From assembly GCA_016788425.1 (NCBI GenBank), contig JAEURQ010000002.1:806001-870000 (forward strand): DNA of 64,000 nucleotides, read 5' to 3'. Source of the DNA: Chthonomonas sp. (lineage in GTDB: Bacteria > Armatimonadota > Fimbriimonadia > Fimbriimonadales > Fimbriimonadaceae). Numbering within the stretch: the first letter of the stretch is position 1; each line of letters starts with the position of its first letter. A program made the translations under genes and the position numbers. The notes under the pieces are model-generated. The model was not told where the DNA came from, searched no databases, and saw nothing but the letters and a program-made list of their open reading frames with translations. Shown here piece after piece: positions 8,989-16,497 of this stretch.

Positions 8989-9866
8989 TCTCCGTTGCCG
9001 AACTGGCGGCGGCGATCGGGGCGCAAGTCATCGGCCCAACCGACGGCCAGATCGCCAACGCAGTCGTGTTGGGCGCCAACGAGGATCCGACCGTGCTCGC
9101 CTGGTGCAACGCCAAGTCGATCGGCAAACTCGCCGACTTCCGCGCCGGGGCCGTCATCGTGCCCAGCATAGAGGGCGTCGAGCTAATCCCGGGTGTCACC
9201 TATCTCGTCGTGGACGAACCACGCCGAGCATTTCAAACCGCGCTGGAGCGCTTCTTCGCGCCGACCCGCCCCGTGGGCACCCACCCATCGGCGGTGCTCG
9301 AAAGTCCGGTGGGGCACAACTGTTTTATCGGGGCGAACGTCGTGATCGAGCCCAACTGCCAGATCGGCGATGAAGTAGTGATTGACGCCAACACTGTCGT
9401 AAAAGCCGGAACCCGCATCGGCCACCGGGTCACCATCGGCGCTAACTCCACCATCGGCGGAGCAGGATTTGGCTACGAGCGCGACATTGACGGCCAATAC
9501 GTGATGATTCCGCACCTCGGCGTGGTGGTCCTGGAGGATGGGGTCGAAATCGGCAACAACACCGCCATTGATCGCGCCGTGCTCGGCGAAACCCGCTTGC
9601 GGCGGAACGTGAAGGTTGACAACCTTGTGCACATTGCGCACGGCTGCGACATTGGCGAGAATTCGCTTGTGATTGCGCACGCCATGATCGCCGGCAGCAC
9701 CAAGATCGGGGCGAATGTGTGGGTCGCGCCATGCGCGGCGGTGATTAACAAAACCACCGTCGGCGACAACGCCGTGGTCGGCATGGGCGCGGTGGTCACC
9801 AAGCCAGTTGAGGCGGGCGACGTCGTCGTCGGCAGCCCGGCCCGCTCGATCAAAAAGCGAGATTAA
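8985..9866 (+). CDS. lpxD: UDP-3-O-acylglucosamine N-acyltransferase
   Basis: A 293-residue left-handed beta-helix acyltransferase, third step of lipid A synthesis. The N-terminal LpxD-type domain covers about 1-95, followed by hexapeptide repeats (about 100-285). Diagnostic segments are [10 protein letters not shown], a [14 protein letters not shown] block and [11 protein letters not shown], whose His219 matches the catalytic His of E. coli LpxD. It lacks the long C-terminal helices of the 340-residue E. coli enzyme. The GTG start overlaps the deacetylase stop. Presence of lpxD implies an outer membrane with lipid A, or a related acyl-sugar. Confidence 0.9.
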   Translation: MISVAELAAAIGAQVIGPTDGQIANAVVLGANEDPTVLAWCNAKSIGKLADFRAGAVIVPSIEGVELIPGVTYLVVDEPRRAFQTALERFFAPTRPVGTHPSAVLESPVGHNCFIGANVVIEPNCQIGDEVVIDANTVVKAGTRIGHRVTIGANSTIGGAGFGYERDIDGQYVMIPHLGVVVLEDGVEIGNNTAIDRAVLGETRLRRNVKVDNLVHIAHGCDIGENSLVIAHAMIAGSTKIGANVWVAPCAAVINKTTVGDNAVVGMGAVVTKPVEAGDVVVGSPARSIKKRD

Positions 9867-10729
9867 CCGAAGCGACCGGTGATGTAGTCTTCCGTGAGTT
9901 TTTCGGTCGGGCTCGTAAAGAGTTCCGCCGTTTCCTGGCACTCGATGAGTTTGCCGAGGTGGAAAAATGCCGTGCGGTCACTCGCGCGCTGAGCCTGCTG
10001 CATGTTGTGCGTCACGATCACGATCGTGTACTCCTTGCGGAGTTCTTGCATCAAGTCTTCGATGCGGCGCGTGGCGATCGGGTCGAGCGCCGAACACGGC
10101 TCGTCCATGAGGATGACCTCGGGGTCCACGGCGATGGTGCGCGCGATGCAGAGCCGCTGCTGTTGACCGCCGGAGAGCGCGTTGCCGTTCTCCTTCAGCT
10201 TGTCCTTGACCTCGTTCCAAAGGAACGCGCTGGTCAGGCTGCGCTCGACAATCTCGTCAAGCTTTGAGCGGTCGCTCACGCCGTGAATGCGGGGGCCGTA
10301 GGCGACGTTGTCGTAGATGGACATCGGGAACGGGTTTGGCTTTTGAAACACCATGCCGACGACCTTGCGCAGGGCGACGGGGTCAACTTCTTGGCTGTAG
10401 ATATCCACGCCATCCAGCAGCACGCGCCCATCAATGCGGGTGTTGTCAATCAGGTCGTTCATGCGGTTAAGGCAGCGCAAGAAGGTGGACTTTCCGCAGC
10501 CGCTCGGGCCGATCAACGCCGTGATTTGGCGCGGCGGAATGAGGATGCTAACGTCGTGAAGGGCCTGGAACTGACCGTAAAAAAAGTTGACGTTCGTGGC
10601 TTGGACTTTGGGCTCAACCGGAGTCATAGATGGCGATGGCTCGGCAACAGGGTCCAACGGAAACATTTGCCCGGTTTGTACGGGGGCTTCTTGGGTCGTC
10701 GCGTCCACGTCTGTCATTCTAGCCGACAT
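9863..10729 (-). CDS. pstB: Phosphate ABC transporter ATP-binding protein
   Basis: A 288-residue ATPase of the Pst high-affinity phosphate importer. Walker A GPSGCGKS is at 74-81, followed by the PstB-specific [17 protein letters not shown] is at 185-189 and Walker B ILMDE at 206-210. The first 40 residues are a non-conserved Pro-rich extension; an alternative ATG (Met5) is possible and neither start has a good SD. It is last in an apparent operon redoxin-aroC-pstB, 15 bases after aroC. No pstS, pstC, pstA or phoU lies nearby, which is unusual. Its 3' end interlocks with lpxD over four bases (TTAA). Confidence 0.93.
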   Translation of the reverse strand: MSARMTDVDATTQEAPVQTGQMFPLDPVAEPSPSMTPVEPKVQATNVNFFYGQFQALHDVSILIPPRQITALIGPSGCGKSTFLRCLNRMNDLIDNTRIDGRVLLDGVDIYSQEVDPVALRKVVGMVFQKPNPFPMSIYDNVAYGPRIHGVSDRSKLDEIVERSLTSAFLWNEVKDKLKENGNALSGGQQQRLCIARTIAVDPEVILMDEPCSALDPIATRRIEDLMQELRKEYTIVIVTHNMQQAQRASDRTAFFHLGKLIECQETAELFTSPTEKLTEDYITGRFG

Positions 10730-10744
10730 AAGATTAAGAAATTG

Positions 10745-11833
10745 TTAAGCCGTCCCAGTTGAAGAACGCGCTTTTTGTTGAAGAGCAGCATCCACCAAAA
10801 CGAGCGCCATCATCGCCTCGACCATCGGCACCGCGCGCGGCAATACGCACGGGTCGTGACGGCCGCGACCGGTGAGTTCGGTGTTCTCACCAGCGGTCGT
10901 CACCGTGGGTTGCGGACGCAAAACGGTCGCCGTTGGCTTAAACGCAGCTTGGATGAGAATCGGCATTCCGTTGCTGATGCCGCCTTGAATTCCGCCCGAG
11001 TTGTTGCTGCTGGTCGTCACGTGTCCGTTGTCCGCCACAAAGTGGTCGTTATGCTCCAAGCCGGTTTGCCAGGTGCCCGCGAACCCGGAGCCCGATTCGA
11101 ACCCCTTGCAGGCGGGAAGACTCATCACGGCCCGGGCGAGCTCGGCCTCGAGCTTGCCAAACACGGGTTCACCCCAGCCCGCGGGAACCCCATGAGCGAC
11201 CCCCTGAATCACGCCGCCGACGCTGTTGCCGGCCTTGCGGATTTCTTCGATGTGCGCGATCATGCTCGCCGCCATTTGCGGGTCGGGGCAGCGAACCGGC
11301 GTGGCCTCAATCTGCTCAAGCGTGACGCTTAGCGGGTCAATCGCGGTCTCTAGGGAGTGGATGCGCTGCACATACGCCAGCACTTCCACCCCAAACCATT
11401 GGCGCAAGACGAGCTTGGCCACCGCCGCCGCGGCAACGCGACCGATGGTCTCGCGCGCCGATGATCGCCCACCACCAGCCACCGCGCGAATGCCGTACTT
11501 TTGATCGTAGGCAAAGTCGGCGTGGCTCGGGCGGTACTTCGTCGCCATCTCGTCGTAATCGCCGCTTCGGTGGTCCGTGTTCCGCACGAGCATGGCGATC
11601 GGTGTGCCGAGGGTTTTGCCGTCGAGCACGCCGCTGAGCACCTCGACTTGATCCGACTCCTTGCGCTGCGTGACGATATGCGACTGGCCGGGTCGGCGAC
11701 GATCCAGGTCGCGCTGCACGGCCTCAACATCTAAGGCGATCTGGGCCGGGCATCCATCGATGACCACGCCGACGCCACCACCATGGGATTCGCCGAACGT
11801 CGTGGCGCGGAACAAATGACCGAAGGTGTTCAT
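10745..11833 (-). CDS. aroC: Chorismate synthase
   Basis: A 362-residue FMN-dependent enzyme converting EPSP to chorismate, the last step of the shikimate pathway. The N-terminal signature [20 protein letters not shown], the [15 protein letters not shown] segment and [18 protein letters not shown] are all present and full length. The ATG overlaps the stop of the upstream redoxin gene by four bases, so these two are probably translationally coupled. No other aromatic-pathway gene is in the window. Confidence 0.96.
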   Translation of the reverse strand: MNTFGHLFRATTFGESHGGGVGVVIDGCPAQIALDVEAVQRDLDRRRPGQSHIVTQRKESDQVEVLSGVLDGKTLGTPIAMLVRNTDHRSGDYDEMATKYRPSHADFAYDQKYGIRAVAGGGRSSARETIGRVAAAAVAKLVLRQWFGVEVLAYVQRIHSLETAIDPLSVTLEQIEATPVRCPDPQMAASMIAHIEEIRKAGNSVGGVIQGVAHGVPAGWGEPVFGKLEAELARAVMSLPACKGFESGSGFAGTWQTGLEHNDHFVADNGHVTTSSNNSGGIQGGISNGMPILIQAAFKPTATVLRPQPTVTTAGENTELTGRGRHDPCVLPRAVPMVEAMMALVLVDAALQQKARSSTGTA

Positions 11834-12480
11834 TCGGGGAAAAACTCGCAGCCAGCGGTCTCGATCTTCGGCGCGGAATCAAAGGTCATCGGCGCGACCC
11901 GCTCGGTCGCGTACTTGGCGCACCACTCGCCGATCTGGTTGGCCACGGTCTTCGAGTAGCCCGGGAAGATTTTGGCGATCTTGCCATCCGGCGTAATCAG
12001 GGCGTTGTAAACCGACCGCTTAACGCCGTAAGCCTTGGCCCAGGCGCCGGTTTCGTCGGCCACCACGGGGAACGCGCAAGACGTTTCGTTGAAGAAGCGC
12101 CGAGCTTCCTTCTGCGTGCCCTTGACAACGCCCACAAACGTTACGTACCGCTGGTTTGTGATGTAGAGCGTGTTGAACGTCTCTTGCGCCTCGATGCTAC
12201 ACGGGCAGTCGTGGAGGATAAAAAGGACCACGGCGGGTTTGCCGTTGCGAAACTCGGTGAGTTGAATCTTGTCGCCAAAGGCATCAGTGCCACTTATCTC
12301 GGGCGCAACCTGCATGAGCTTGGCCGACTCTTTCTTTCGCAGGTCTTCGCTCACGGGATGGCGGGAAGGAAACTCGCCCGGACGGCGCTCGGAGTTGACC
12401 TTGAGGAAAAGGATGCCGCCCAACCCCGCAATGAGGGCGCTAAGCGGAAGCGTGATCCAAAATCCTTTGGGCAGTCTCAC
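11830..12480 (-). CDS. Membrane-anchored thioredoxin-fold redoxin
   Basis: A 216-residue protein with one N-terminal membrane helix (about 8-26, [19 protein letters not shown]) and a thioredoxin-fold domain outside. The active-site region reads FILHDCPCS, a CPC arrangement rather than CxxC. Later segments [15 protein letters not shown] and [16 protein letters not shown] match the AhpC/TSA-Redoxin superfamily. A third Cys sits in [10 protein letters not shown] and one near the C-terminus (ETAGCEFF). I infer a thiol oxidoreductase on the membrane; partner unknown. The start is GTG with CATAAT six bases upstream and no SD, a leaderless-type start. Confidence 0.75.
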   Translation of the reverse strand: MRLPKGFWITLPLSALIAGLGGILFLKVNSERRPGEFPSRHPVSEDLRKKESAKLMQVAPEISGTDAFGDKIQLTEFRNGKPAVVLFILHDCPCSIEAQETFNTLYITNQRYVTFVGVVKGTQKEARRFFNETSCAFPVVADETGAWAKAYGVKRSVYNALITPDGKIAKIFPGYSKTVANQIGEWCAKYATERVAPMTFDSAPKIETAGCEFFPE

Positions 12481-12486
12481 GCTTCC

Positions 12487-12492
12487 ATTATG
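12487..12492 (-). promoter_or_regulatory. -10 box CATAAT, 6 bases before the redoxin GTG
   Basis: Minus strand CATAAT, spacer GGAAGC, then the start at 12480. This spacing would place the transcription start at or next to the start codon; GGAAGC is too close to serve as an SD. Confidence 0.55.
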
Positions 12493-12504
12493 AATGAATC
12501 GCCC

Positions 12505-13563
12505 TTACAGCGAGTAGGAGTAGTCGCCGTTGTGGGCGTCTTCGATGTACGCGGCGAGGATGTCGATGCTCGCCTGCACATCGTCGCGGTGAACAGTCTC
12601 ATTCACGGTGTGCACGTAGCGGGTCGGGATGCTGAGAGTGAACGCCGGGATCCCGCCGTTTTGTCGCTGCACGCCACCTGCGTCGGTGCCGCCTCCACTC
12701 AAGATTTCGAACTGGTGCTTGATCTTGTTCTTCTCGGCGAGCTTGGTGAAGTGATCCACCATTTTCGGGTGGCAAATCAGCGAGCTGTCCATGATTTTGA
12801 TCGCGGTGCCTTCGCCCAGGCGGGTCACGGCGTCCGAATCCGGAACGCCCGGAATATCGTTGGCCAGCGTAATGTCAATCGCTACGCAGAGATCAGGCTG
12901 CAGGCCCGAGCCCGCGGCGGTCGCCCCGCGAAGGCCAATTTCTTCCTGGACAGTCGCCACTGCGTAAAGGTCCACACCGTGCTTCGCGGCCTTCTTCACC
13001 GCCTCAATCATCACAAAAACGGCCACGCGGTCGTCCATGGTTTTGCAGGTGATGAGGCTGCCCATTTCCTGCAGCTGACGATTCATCGTAACCATCGTGC
13101 CGAGCTTGATCTTGGCCTTGGCTTCTTCGGCGGAAAGGCCGCAATCCACAAAAAACGTCTCAATGTTCGGCGACTTGCTCGCTTCTTCCGGCGAAAGTTG
13201 GTGCTTGGGCTTGCCGCTCGCCATGAGGGTGCCGTTGAGCGGGCCGGCCTCGGCGTGCACAAACACGCGCTGACTGGCCATTTGCCGGGCGTCCCAACCG
13301 CCCAGCGTTTGCAGTTTCAAAAATCCCTTTTCGTCGATGTACTTCACCACGAAACCGATTTCGTCCATGTGCGCCGCGAGCATCAGCTTCTTCGGGTTCT
13401 TGGTAGCCACCGTCGCTTTGCGCTCGCAAATAAGGTTGCCCATCCAGTCCACGCGGACATCGCAAATCGGGCTGAGTTCCCGGTGGACGATCTTGCGGAT
13501 GGCGTCTTCTTGGCCGGGAACGCCATGGGCTTCGCAAAGTTCTTTGAGCAGGTCAATGTTCAT
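12505..13563 (-). CDS. M42 family metallopeptidase
   Basis: A 352-residue cytoplasmic aminopeptidase of the M42 (FrvX/glutamyl aminopeptidase/tetrahedral aminopeptidase) family. Metal and catalytic motifs in order: AAHMDEIGFVV (about 63-73), an Asp-containing MDDRVAVFVM (about 179-188), VQEEIGLRGA (about 209-218) with the catalytic Glu pair, CVAIDIT (about 230) and SGGGTDAGGVQ (about 287-297). Length and motif order are normal. These enzymes remove N-terminal residues from short peptides; older databases call them endoglucanase, which is not supported. It has a minus-strand -10-like TAACCT six bases before ATG and no SD. Confidence 0.93.
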   Translation of the reverse strand: MNIDLLKELCEAHGVPGQEDAIRKIVHRELSPICDVRVDWMGNLICERKATVATKNPKKLMLAAHMDEIGFVVKYIDEKGFLKLQTLGGWDARQMASQRVFVHAEAGPLNGTLMASGKPKHQLSPEEASKSPNIETFFVDCGLSAEEAKAKIKLGTMVTMNRQLQEMGSLITCKTMDDRVAVFVMIEAVKKAAKHGVDLYAVATVQEEIGLRGATAAGSGLQPDLCVAIDITLANDIPGVPDSDAVTRLGEGTAIKIMDSSLICHPKMVDHFTKLAEKNKIKHQFEILSGGGTDAGGVQRQNGGIPAFTLSIPTRYVHTVNETVHRDDVQASIDILAAYIEDAHNGDYSYSL

Positions 13564-13569
13564 TGGGCT

Positions 13570-13575
13570 AGGTTA
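13570..13575 (-). promoter_or_regulatory. -10-like TAACCT, 6 bases before the M42 start
   Basis: Minus strand TAACCT, spacer AGCCCA, ATG at 13563; no SD between. Confidence 0.5.
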
Positions 13576-13624
13576 CCGGTTGACCGCTCGGTTCGTTCCC
13601 CAGGGCTAGGTTCGTACAAGCCTG

Positions 13625-13630
13625 TATACT
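13625..13630 (+). promoter_or_regulatory. -10 box TATACT (TGTATACT), 8 bases before DinB-like start
   Basis: TATACT then GGCGCATC and ATG at 13639, no SD. The spacing predicts a leader of zero to two bases. Confidence 0.6.
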
Positions 13631-13638
13631 GGCGCATC

Positions 13639-14049
13639 ATGAGCGACACAACGTTGAAGCTTGCCCTCGACGACACCGGCCACCAGATTCGCCAGGCAGT
13701 GGCGGGGCTCGACCTCGATGCCAAACCGATTGAAGCGATGATGTCGGGCCGGATGACTCTAGCTCACCTTTACGAGTGTTACATCGCTTGCCGCGCCGAG
13801 CTGAACGGCGAGAAGCACAAATGGGGCGAGTACGTCGTGCCGCAAGAGGTGGTGGACGATCCGATGGCGCACGTTTTTGCCCTGCGCGACGAGGTGATCG
13901 GCGAGATCCACTCCGCCGGAACTCCAGAAGCGACCTCCAACGCGCTCAGCTACATTGCCCTGCACGATGCCTATCACGTGGGGCAGCTTTGCTCGCTGCG
14001 GCTGACGCTCGATCCCGAGTGGAACGCCTACTCGATCTATAACCACTAG
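13639..14049 (+). CDS. DinB-like superfamily protein
   Basis: A 136-residue four-helix-bundle protein of the DinB/YfiT-like superfamily. The clearest signs are the first helix LALDDTGHQIRQAV and the C-terminal ALHDAYHVGQLCSLR, which carries the His pair of the family metal site. Members are often metal-dependent thiol transferases (for example using bacillithiol or mycothiol) but the substrate is unknown. The ATG at 13639 is chosen because a TATACT box lies 8 bases upstream; an in-frame open stretch further upstream is antisense to real genes. One base separates its stop from the GTG of aat, so aat is probably translated by coupling. Confidence 0.75.
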   Translation: MSDTTLKLALDDTGHQIRQAVAGLDLDAKPIEAMMSGRMTLAHLYECYIACRAELNGEKHKWGEYVVPQEVVDDPMAHVFALRDEVIGEIHSAGTPEATSNALSYIALHDAYHVGQLCSLRLTLDPEWNAYSIYNH

Positions 14050-14050
14050 G

Positions 14051-14626
14051 GTGTCGCCAGCCGAACTCCTCAACGTCTATCGGGCGGGCTACTTTCCGAT
14101 GGGCGAAGAGGGGTCCGACGAAGTGGGTCTCTACGGAACCCGCACCCGCGCGCTCATGCCGATCGAGGGATTGCGGGTCTCGCGAAGCTTCGCCAAGTTT
14201 CTGAGAAGCCACCCCTACCGAGTGAGCTTCGACGAGAACTTCGCGGGCGTGATTCGGGGCTGTCGTCGGCCCGAGGATAACTGGATCACGCCGCCGATCA
14301 TTGAGATGTTCACCGAGGCGCACCGAGCCGGGATCGCGCACAGCTGCGAAGTCTGGGATGGCAACGAACTCGTCGGCGGAACCTATGGCTTGGCGGTCGG
14401 CGGAATCTTCTCCGCGGAATCCATGTTTCACCGCCGCACCAACTGCTCCAAACTCGCGCTGCACAGCCTCATCGAACACTGTCGGTGCCTGGGTTTTGCA
14501 GTGATGGACGCGCAGATTATGAACCCGCACCTGGCCTCGTTGGGTGCCATCGAGGTGTCGCACGTCACGTTCCGGCGCTTACTCGACCAGCACCGAGCCG
14601 ATGTGATTTGGCGCAATTTTTGTTAA
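14051..14626 (+). CDS. aat: Leucyl/phenylalanyl-tRNA--protein transferase
   Basis: A 191-residue enzyme that adds Leu or Phe from tRNA to proteins with N-terminal Lys/Arg, making them substrates of ClpS-ClpAP. Motifs: YRAGYFPMGEE (about 9-19), the SRSFAKFLRS region, NWITPPIIEMFTEAHRAGIAHS (split here for length at 78-99) and GGTYGLAVGGIFSAESMFHR near 114-133, where SAESMF replaces the usual GESMF. It is shorter than most (about 210-240 residues) but complete. GTG start directly behind the DinB-like gene. clpS of the same N-degron pathway lies at 41496-41780. Confidence 0.92.
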   Translation: MSPAELLNVYRAGYFPMGEEGSDEVGLYGTRTRALMPIEGLRVSRSFAKFLRSHPYRVSFDENFAGVIRGCRRPEDNWITPPIIEMFTEAHRAGIAHSCEVWDGNELVGGTYGLAVGGIFSAESMFHRRTNCSKLALHSLIEHCRCLGFAVMDAQIMNPHLASLGAIEVSHVTFRRLLDQHRADVIWRNFC

Positions 14627-14706
14627 GCGGGCCGCAAGATGGAACAGAATTTGCGCGCTGATCGAATACAATAGGGAGTCCGCATTTTTGCGGGAGGATT
14701 GTGATT

Positions 14707-14961
14707 ATGGACATTATTGGAAAGGCTAAAGAAGCCATGGAAAACGTAGCGGAAAAGGCGGGCGACATTAAGGACGCCGTGGTCGAAAAGGTTGGCGATG
14801 CCAAGGAAGCCATTGACGAAAAGGTCGAAGGCAACGAAACCCTGAGCAACATCAAGGACAAGATCGCCGACGGTCTCGACAGCGTCAAGGACAAGGCCGA
14901 AGAAGTGCTGAAGCGCGACCTCGATGGCGACGGTATGATCGGCGACACCCCCAAGGCATAA
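14707..14961 (+). CDS. Small amphipathic-helix protein with EF-hand-like tail
   Basis: An 84-residue protein of alternating charged heptads (AKEAMENVAEKAGDIKDA, then similar repeats to about residue 66), like LEA/YtxH-type stress proteins. It ends DLDGDGMIGD, which matches positions 1-10 of a calcium-binding EF-hand loop. The ATG at 14707 is preferred over the GTG six bases earlier because GGAGG at 14693-14697 gives correct spacing. A strong terminator follows, so it is a single-gene unit and probably highly expressed. Function unknown; membrane-, stress- or calcium-related roles are guesses from composition. Confidence 0.75.
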   Translation: MDIIGKAKEAMENVAEKAGDIKDAVVEKVGDAKEAIDEKVEGNETLSNIKDKIADGLDSVKDKAEEVLKRDLDGDGMIGDTPKA

Positions 14962-14985
14962 GCCTCTTCGCACGACACACAAGCA

Positions 14986-15018
14986 GCGGGCGACCCCACA
15001 GGTCGCCCGCTTTGTTTT
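14986..15018 (+). terminator. Strong intrinsic terminator after the small helical gene
   Basis: A perfect 10-bp GC stem, GCGGGCGACC (14986-14995) with GGTCGCCCGC (15001-15010), 5-base loop, followed by TTTGTTTT. The -10 box of mazG begins at the last T of this tail. Confidence 0.93.
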
Positions 15019-15023
15019 ATGAT
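15018..15023 (+). promoter_or_regulatory. -10 box TATGAT, 6 bases before mazG ATG
   Basis: TATGAT, spacer GAAGCC, ATG at 15030; no SD. Any -35 element would lie inside the preceding terminator hairpin, so the promoter seems to rely on its -10. Confidence 0.6.
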
Positions 15024-15029
15024 GAAGCC

Positions 15030-15806
15030 ATGAATTCGGAATTCGGCGATCGGCAGGGGTGGGAGCTACTGGTCTACGTGGTGGACCGGCTGCTCGGGCC
15101 GGGTGGCTGCCCTTGGGATCAGGAACAGACCCACGAGAGCCTCAAAAAGTACCTGCTGGAGGAGAGCTACGAGCTCATGGACGCCATCGACTCGGGTGAC
15201 AACGCCAAGCTAAAAGAAGAGCTTGGTGATGTCCTCTTGCAGCCGATCATGCACGCGCAGATGCAGAAGCGCGACGGCGGCTGGGATATTGAGGACGTGG
15301 CGCAGGGCATTGCCGACAAGCTAATCCACCGCCACCCGCATGTCTTTGGCGATGCCTCCGCCGCCGACTCGGCGGAAGTCCTGCGCAATTGGGACAGGAT
15401 TAAGCAAGCCGAAAAGGGTGCCCCGGAAAGCATTCTCGACGGCATTCCGCGGGCCATGCCGGCTCTCGCCCGGGCCATGACCATGAGCAAGCGCGCCGCT
15501 CGCGCGGGGTTTGAATGGACCGATGTTGACGGGGTATGGGCCAAGCTGGACGAGGAACTCGCCGAGTTTCGGGCGGCGACGACGGCCGAGGAGCAGGCCG
15601 ACGAAATGGGCGACGTGCTGTTCACGATGGTCAACATCGCGCGCTGGCACAAGCTCGACGCGGAGGCCTCGCTGGCGCGGATGCTAGATCGGTTCGCGGC
15701 GCGATTTAAGGCGATGGAGGCGGCGTCGGATCGCCCGCTCGCCGACCTCGACCCAGAAGCGTGGGAAGAGTTGTGGCAACGCGCGAAAGAGCAGGCGCAC
15801 ACGTAG
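15030..15806 (+). CDS. mazG: Nucleoside triphosphate pyrophosphohydrolase
   Basis: A 258-residue MazG with two tandem domains. It hydrolyses (d)NTPs to monophosphates and PPi, removing damaged nucleotides and lowering ppGpp. Domain 1 shows GGCPWDQEQTHESLKKYLLEE (residues 27-47, split motif), EELGDVLLQ and the DKLIHRHPHVFGD segment; domain 2 carries KLDEELAEF and DEMGDVLFTMVN metal motifs. The ATG at 15030 is used because a TATGAT box lies six bases upstream and MazG homology starts here; a TTG 18 bases earlier is also in frame. Transcription probably starts at or next to the ATG. Confidence 0.94.
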   Translation: MNSEFGDRQGWELLVYVVDRLLGPGGCPWDQEQTHESLKKYLLEESYELMDAIDSGDNAKLKEELGDVLLQPIMHAQMQKRDGGWDIEDVAQGIADKLIHRHPHVFGDASAADSAEVLRNWDRIKQAEKGAPESILDGIPRAMPALARAMTMSKRAARAGFEWTDVDGVWAKLDEELAEFRAATTAEEQADEMGDVLFTMVNIARWHKLDAEASLARMLDRFAARFKAMEAASDRPLADLDPEAWEELWQRAKEQAHT

Positions 15807-15819
15807 GTTCCGGTTAGGC

Positions 15820-15825
15820 TAAACT
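15820..15825 (+). promoter_or_regulatory. -10 box TAAACT, 6 bases before DUF1080 gene start
   Basis: TAAACT, spacer GCAAAA, ATG at 15832; no SD. Confidence 0.6.
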
Positions 15826-15831
15826 GCAAAA

Positions 15832-16494
15832 ATGCTGACTCTCTTGGTCGCCTCCGCAACTCTCATTTCACCCATCAACACCCTCACTCTCGCCGAACAG
15901 AAGGCCGGATGGCAGTCCATGTTCGACGGCAAGTCGTTCGCGGGCTGGCATAATTACCGGGCCAAGGGCGTTCGCGATGGCTGGACGATTAAGGACGGCG
16001 TCCTGCGATGCAACAACCCCGCCGAAGCCGGCGACCTTATCTCCGAAGGCAGCTACAAGTGGTTCGAGCTTGATCTGGAGTTCAACATGGACAAGGACCA
16101 AAACAGCGGCGTCATGTTCCACGTCGACGAGAGCGAGCAGTACCCGTGGATGACCGGGCCAGAGGTTCAGATTTACGATCACAAACTGCAAGAGGGCGTC
16201 GAATCCACCGGCTGCCTCTACCAGTTCTATCGGCCGAGCAAGGACACTGCCAAGCCTGCGGGCCAGTGGAACCGCATGCAGGTGCGCATCGCCGAAAAGG
16301 GTTGTTGGGTCAAGCTCAACGGCACGAAGGCCTATGACTTTAAGCTGGGTAGCGAGGACTGGAACACGCGCCTGGCCAAAACCAAGTTCGCCGCATTTAA
16401 GAACTTCGGCAAACTCGGGCAGGGAAGCATCGCGATTCAAGGCGACCACGGGGTCGTCTCGTTCCGCAACATCAAAATCAAGGAGCTGAAGTAG
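15832..16494 (+). CDS. DUF1080 (3-keto-disaccharide hydrolase-type) secreted protein
   Basis: A 220-residue protein with a short hydrophobic N-terminus (about 1-20), suggesting export, and one concanavalin-like beta-sandwich domain. Family marks: MFDGKSFAGWHNY (about 30-42), the NSGVMFHVDE strand, GPEVQIYDHK and the C-terminal QGDHGVVSFRNIKIKEL. The Pfam family now carries the name 3-keto-disaccharide hydrolase because characterised members cleave 3-keto-glycosides. It is three bases upstream of a Gfo/Idh/MocA oxidoreductase gene, which fits a pair in which one protein oxidises the sugar C3 and the other cleaves the product. Substrate unknown. Confidence 0.88.
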   Translation: MLTLLVASATLISPINTLTLAEQKAGWQSMFDGKSFAGWHNYRAKGVRDGWTIKDGVLRCNNPAEAGDLISEGSYKWFELDLEFNMDKDQNSGVMFHVDESEQYPWMTGPEVQIYDHKLQEGVESTGCLYQFYRPSKDTAKPAGQWNRMQVRIAEKGCWVKLNGTKAYDFKLGSEDWNTRLAKTKFAAFKNFGKLGQGSIAIQGDHGVVSFRNIKIKELK

Positions 16495-16497
16495 ATC

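Noticed and set aside
12184-13638. Upstream extension of the DinB-like gene
   Set aside because: The extra 485 codons are antisense to the redoxin and M42 genes, while the TATACT box and the start at 13639 give a normal DinB length.
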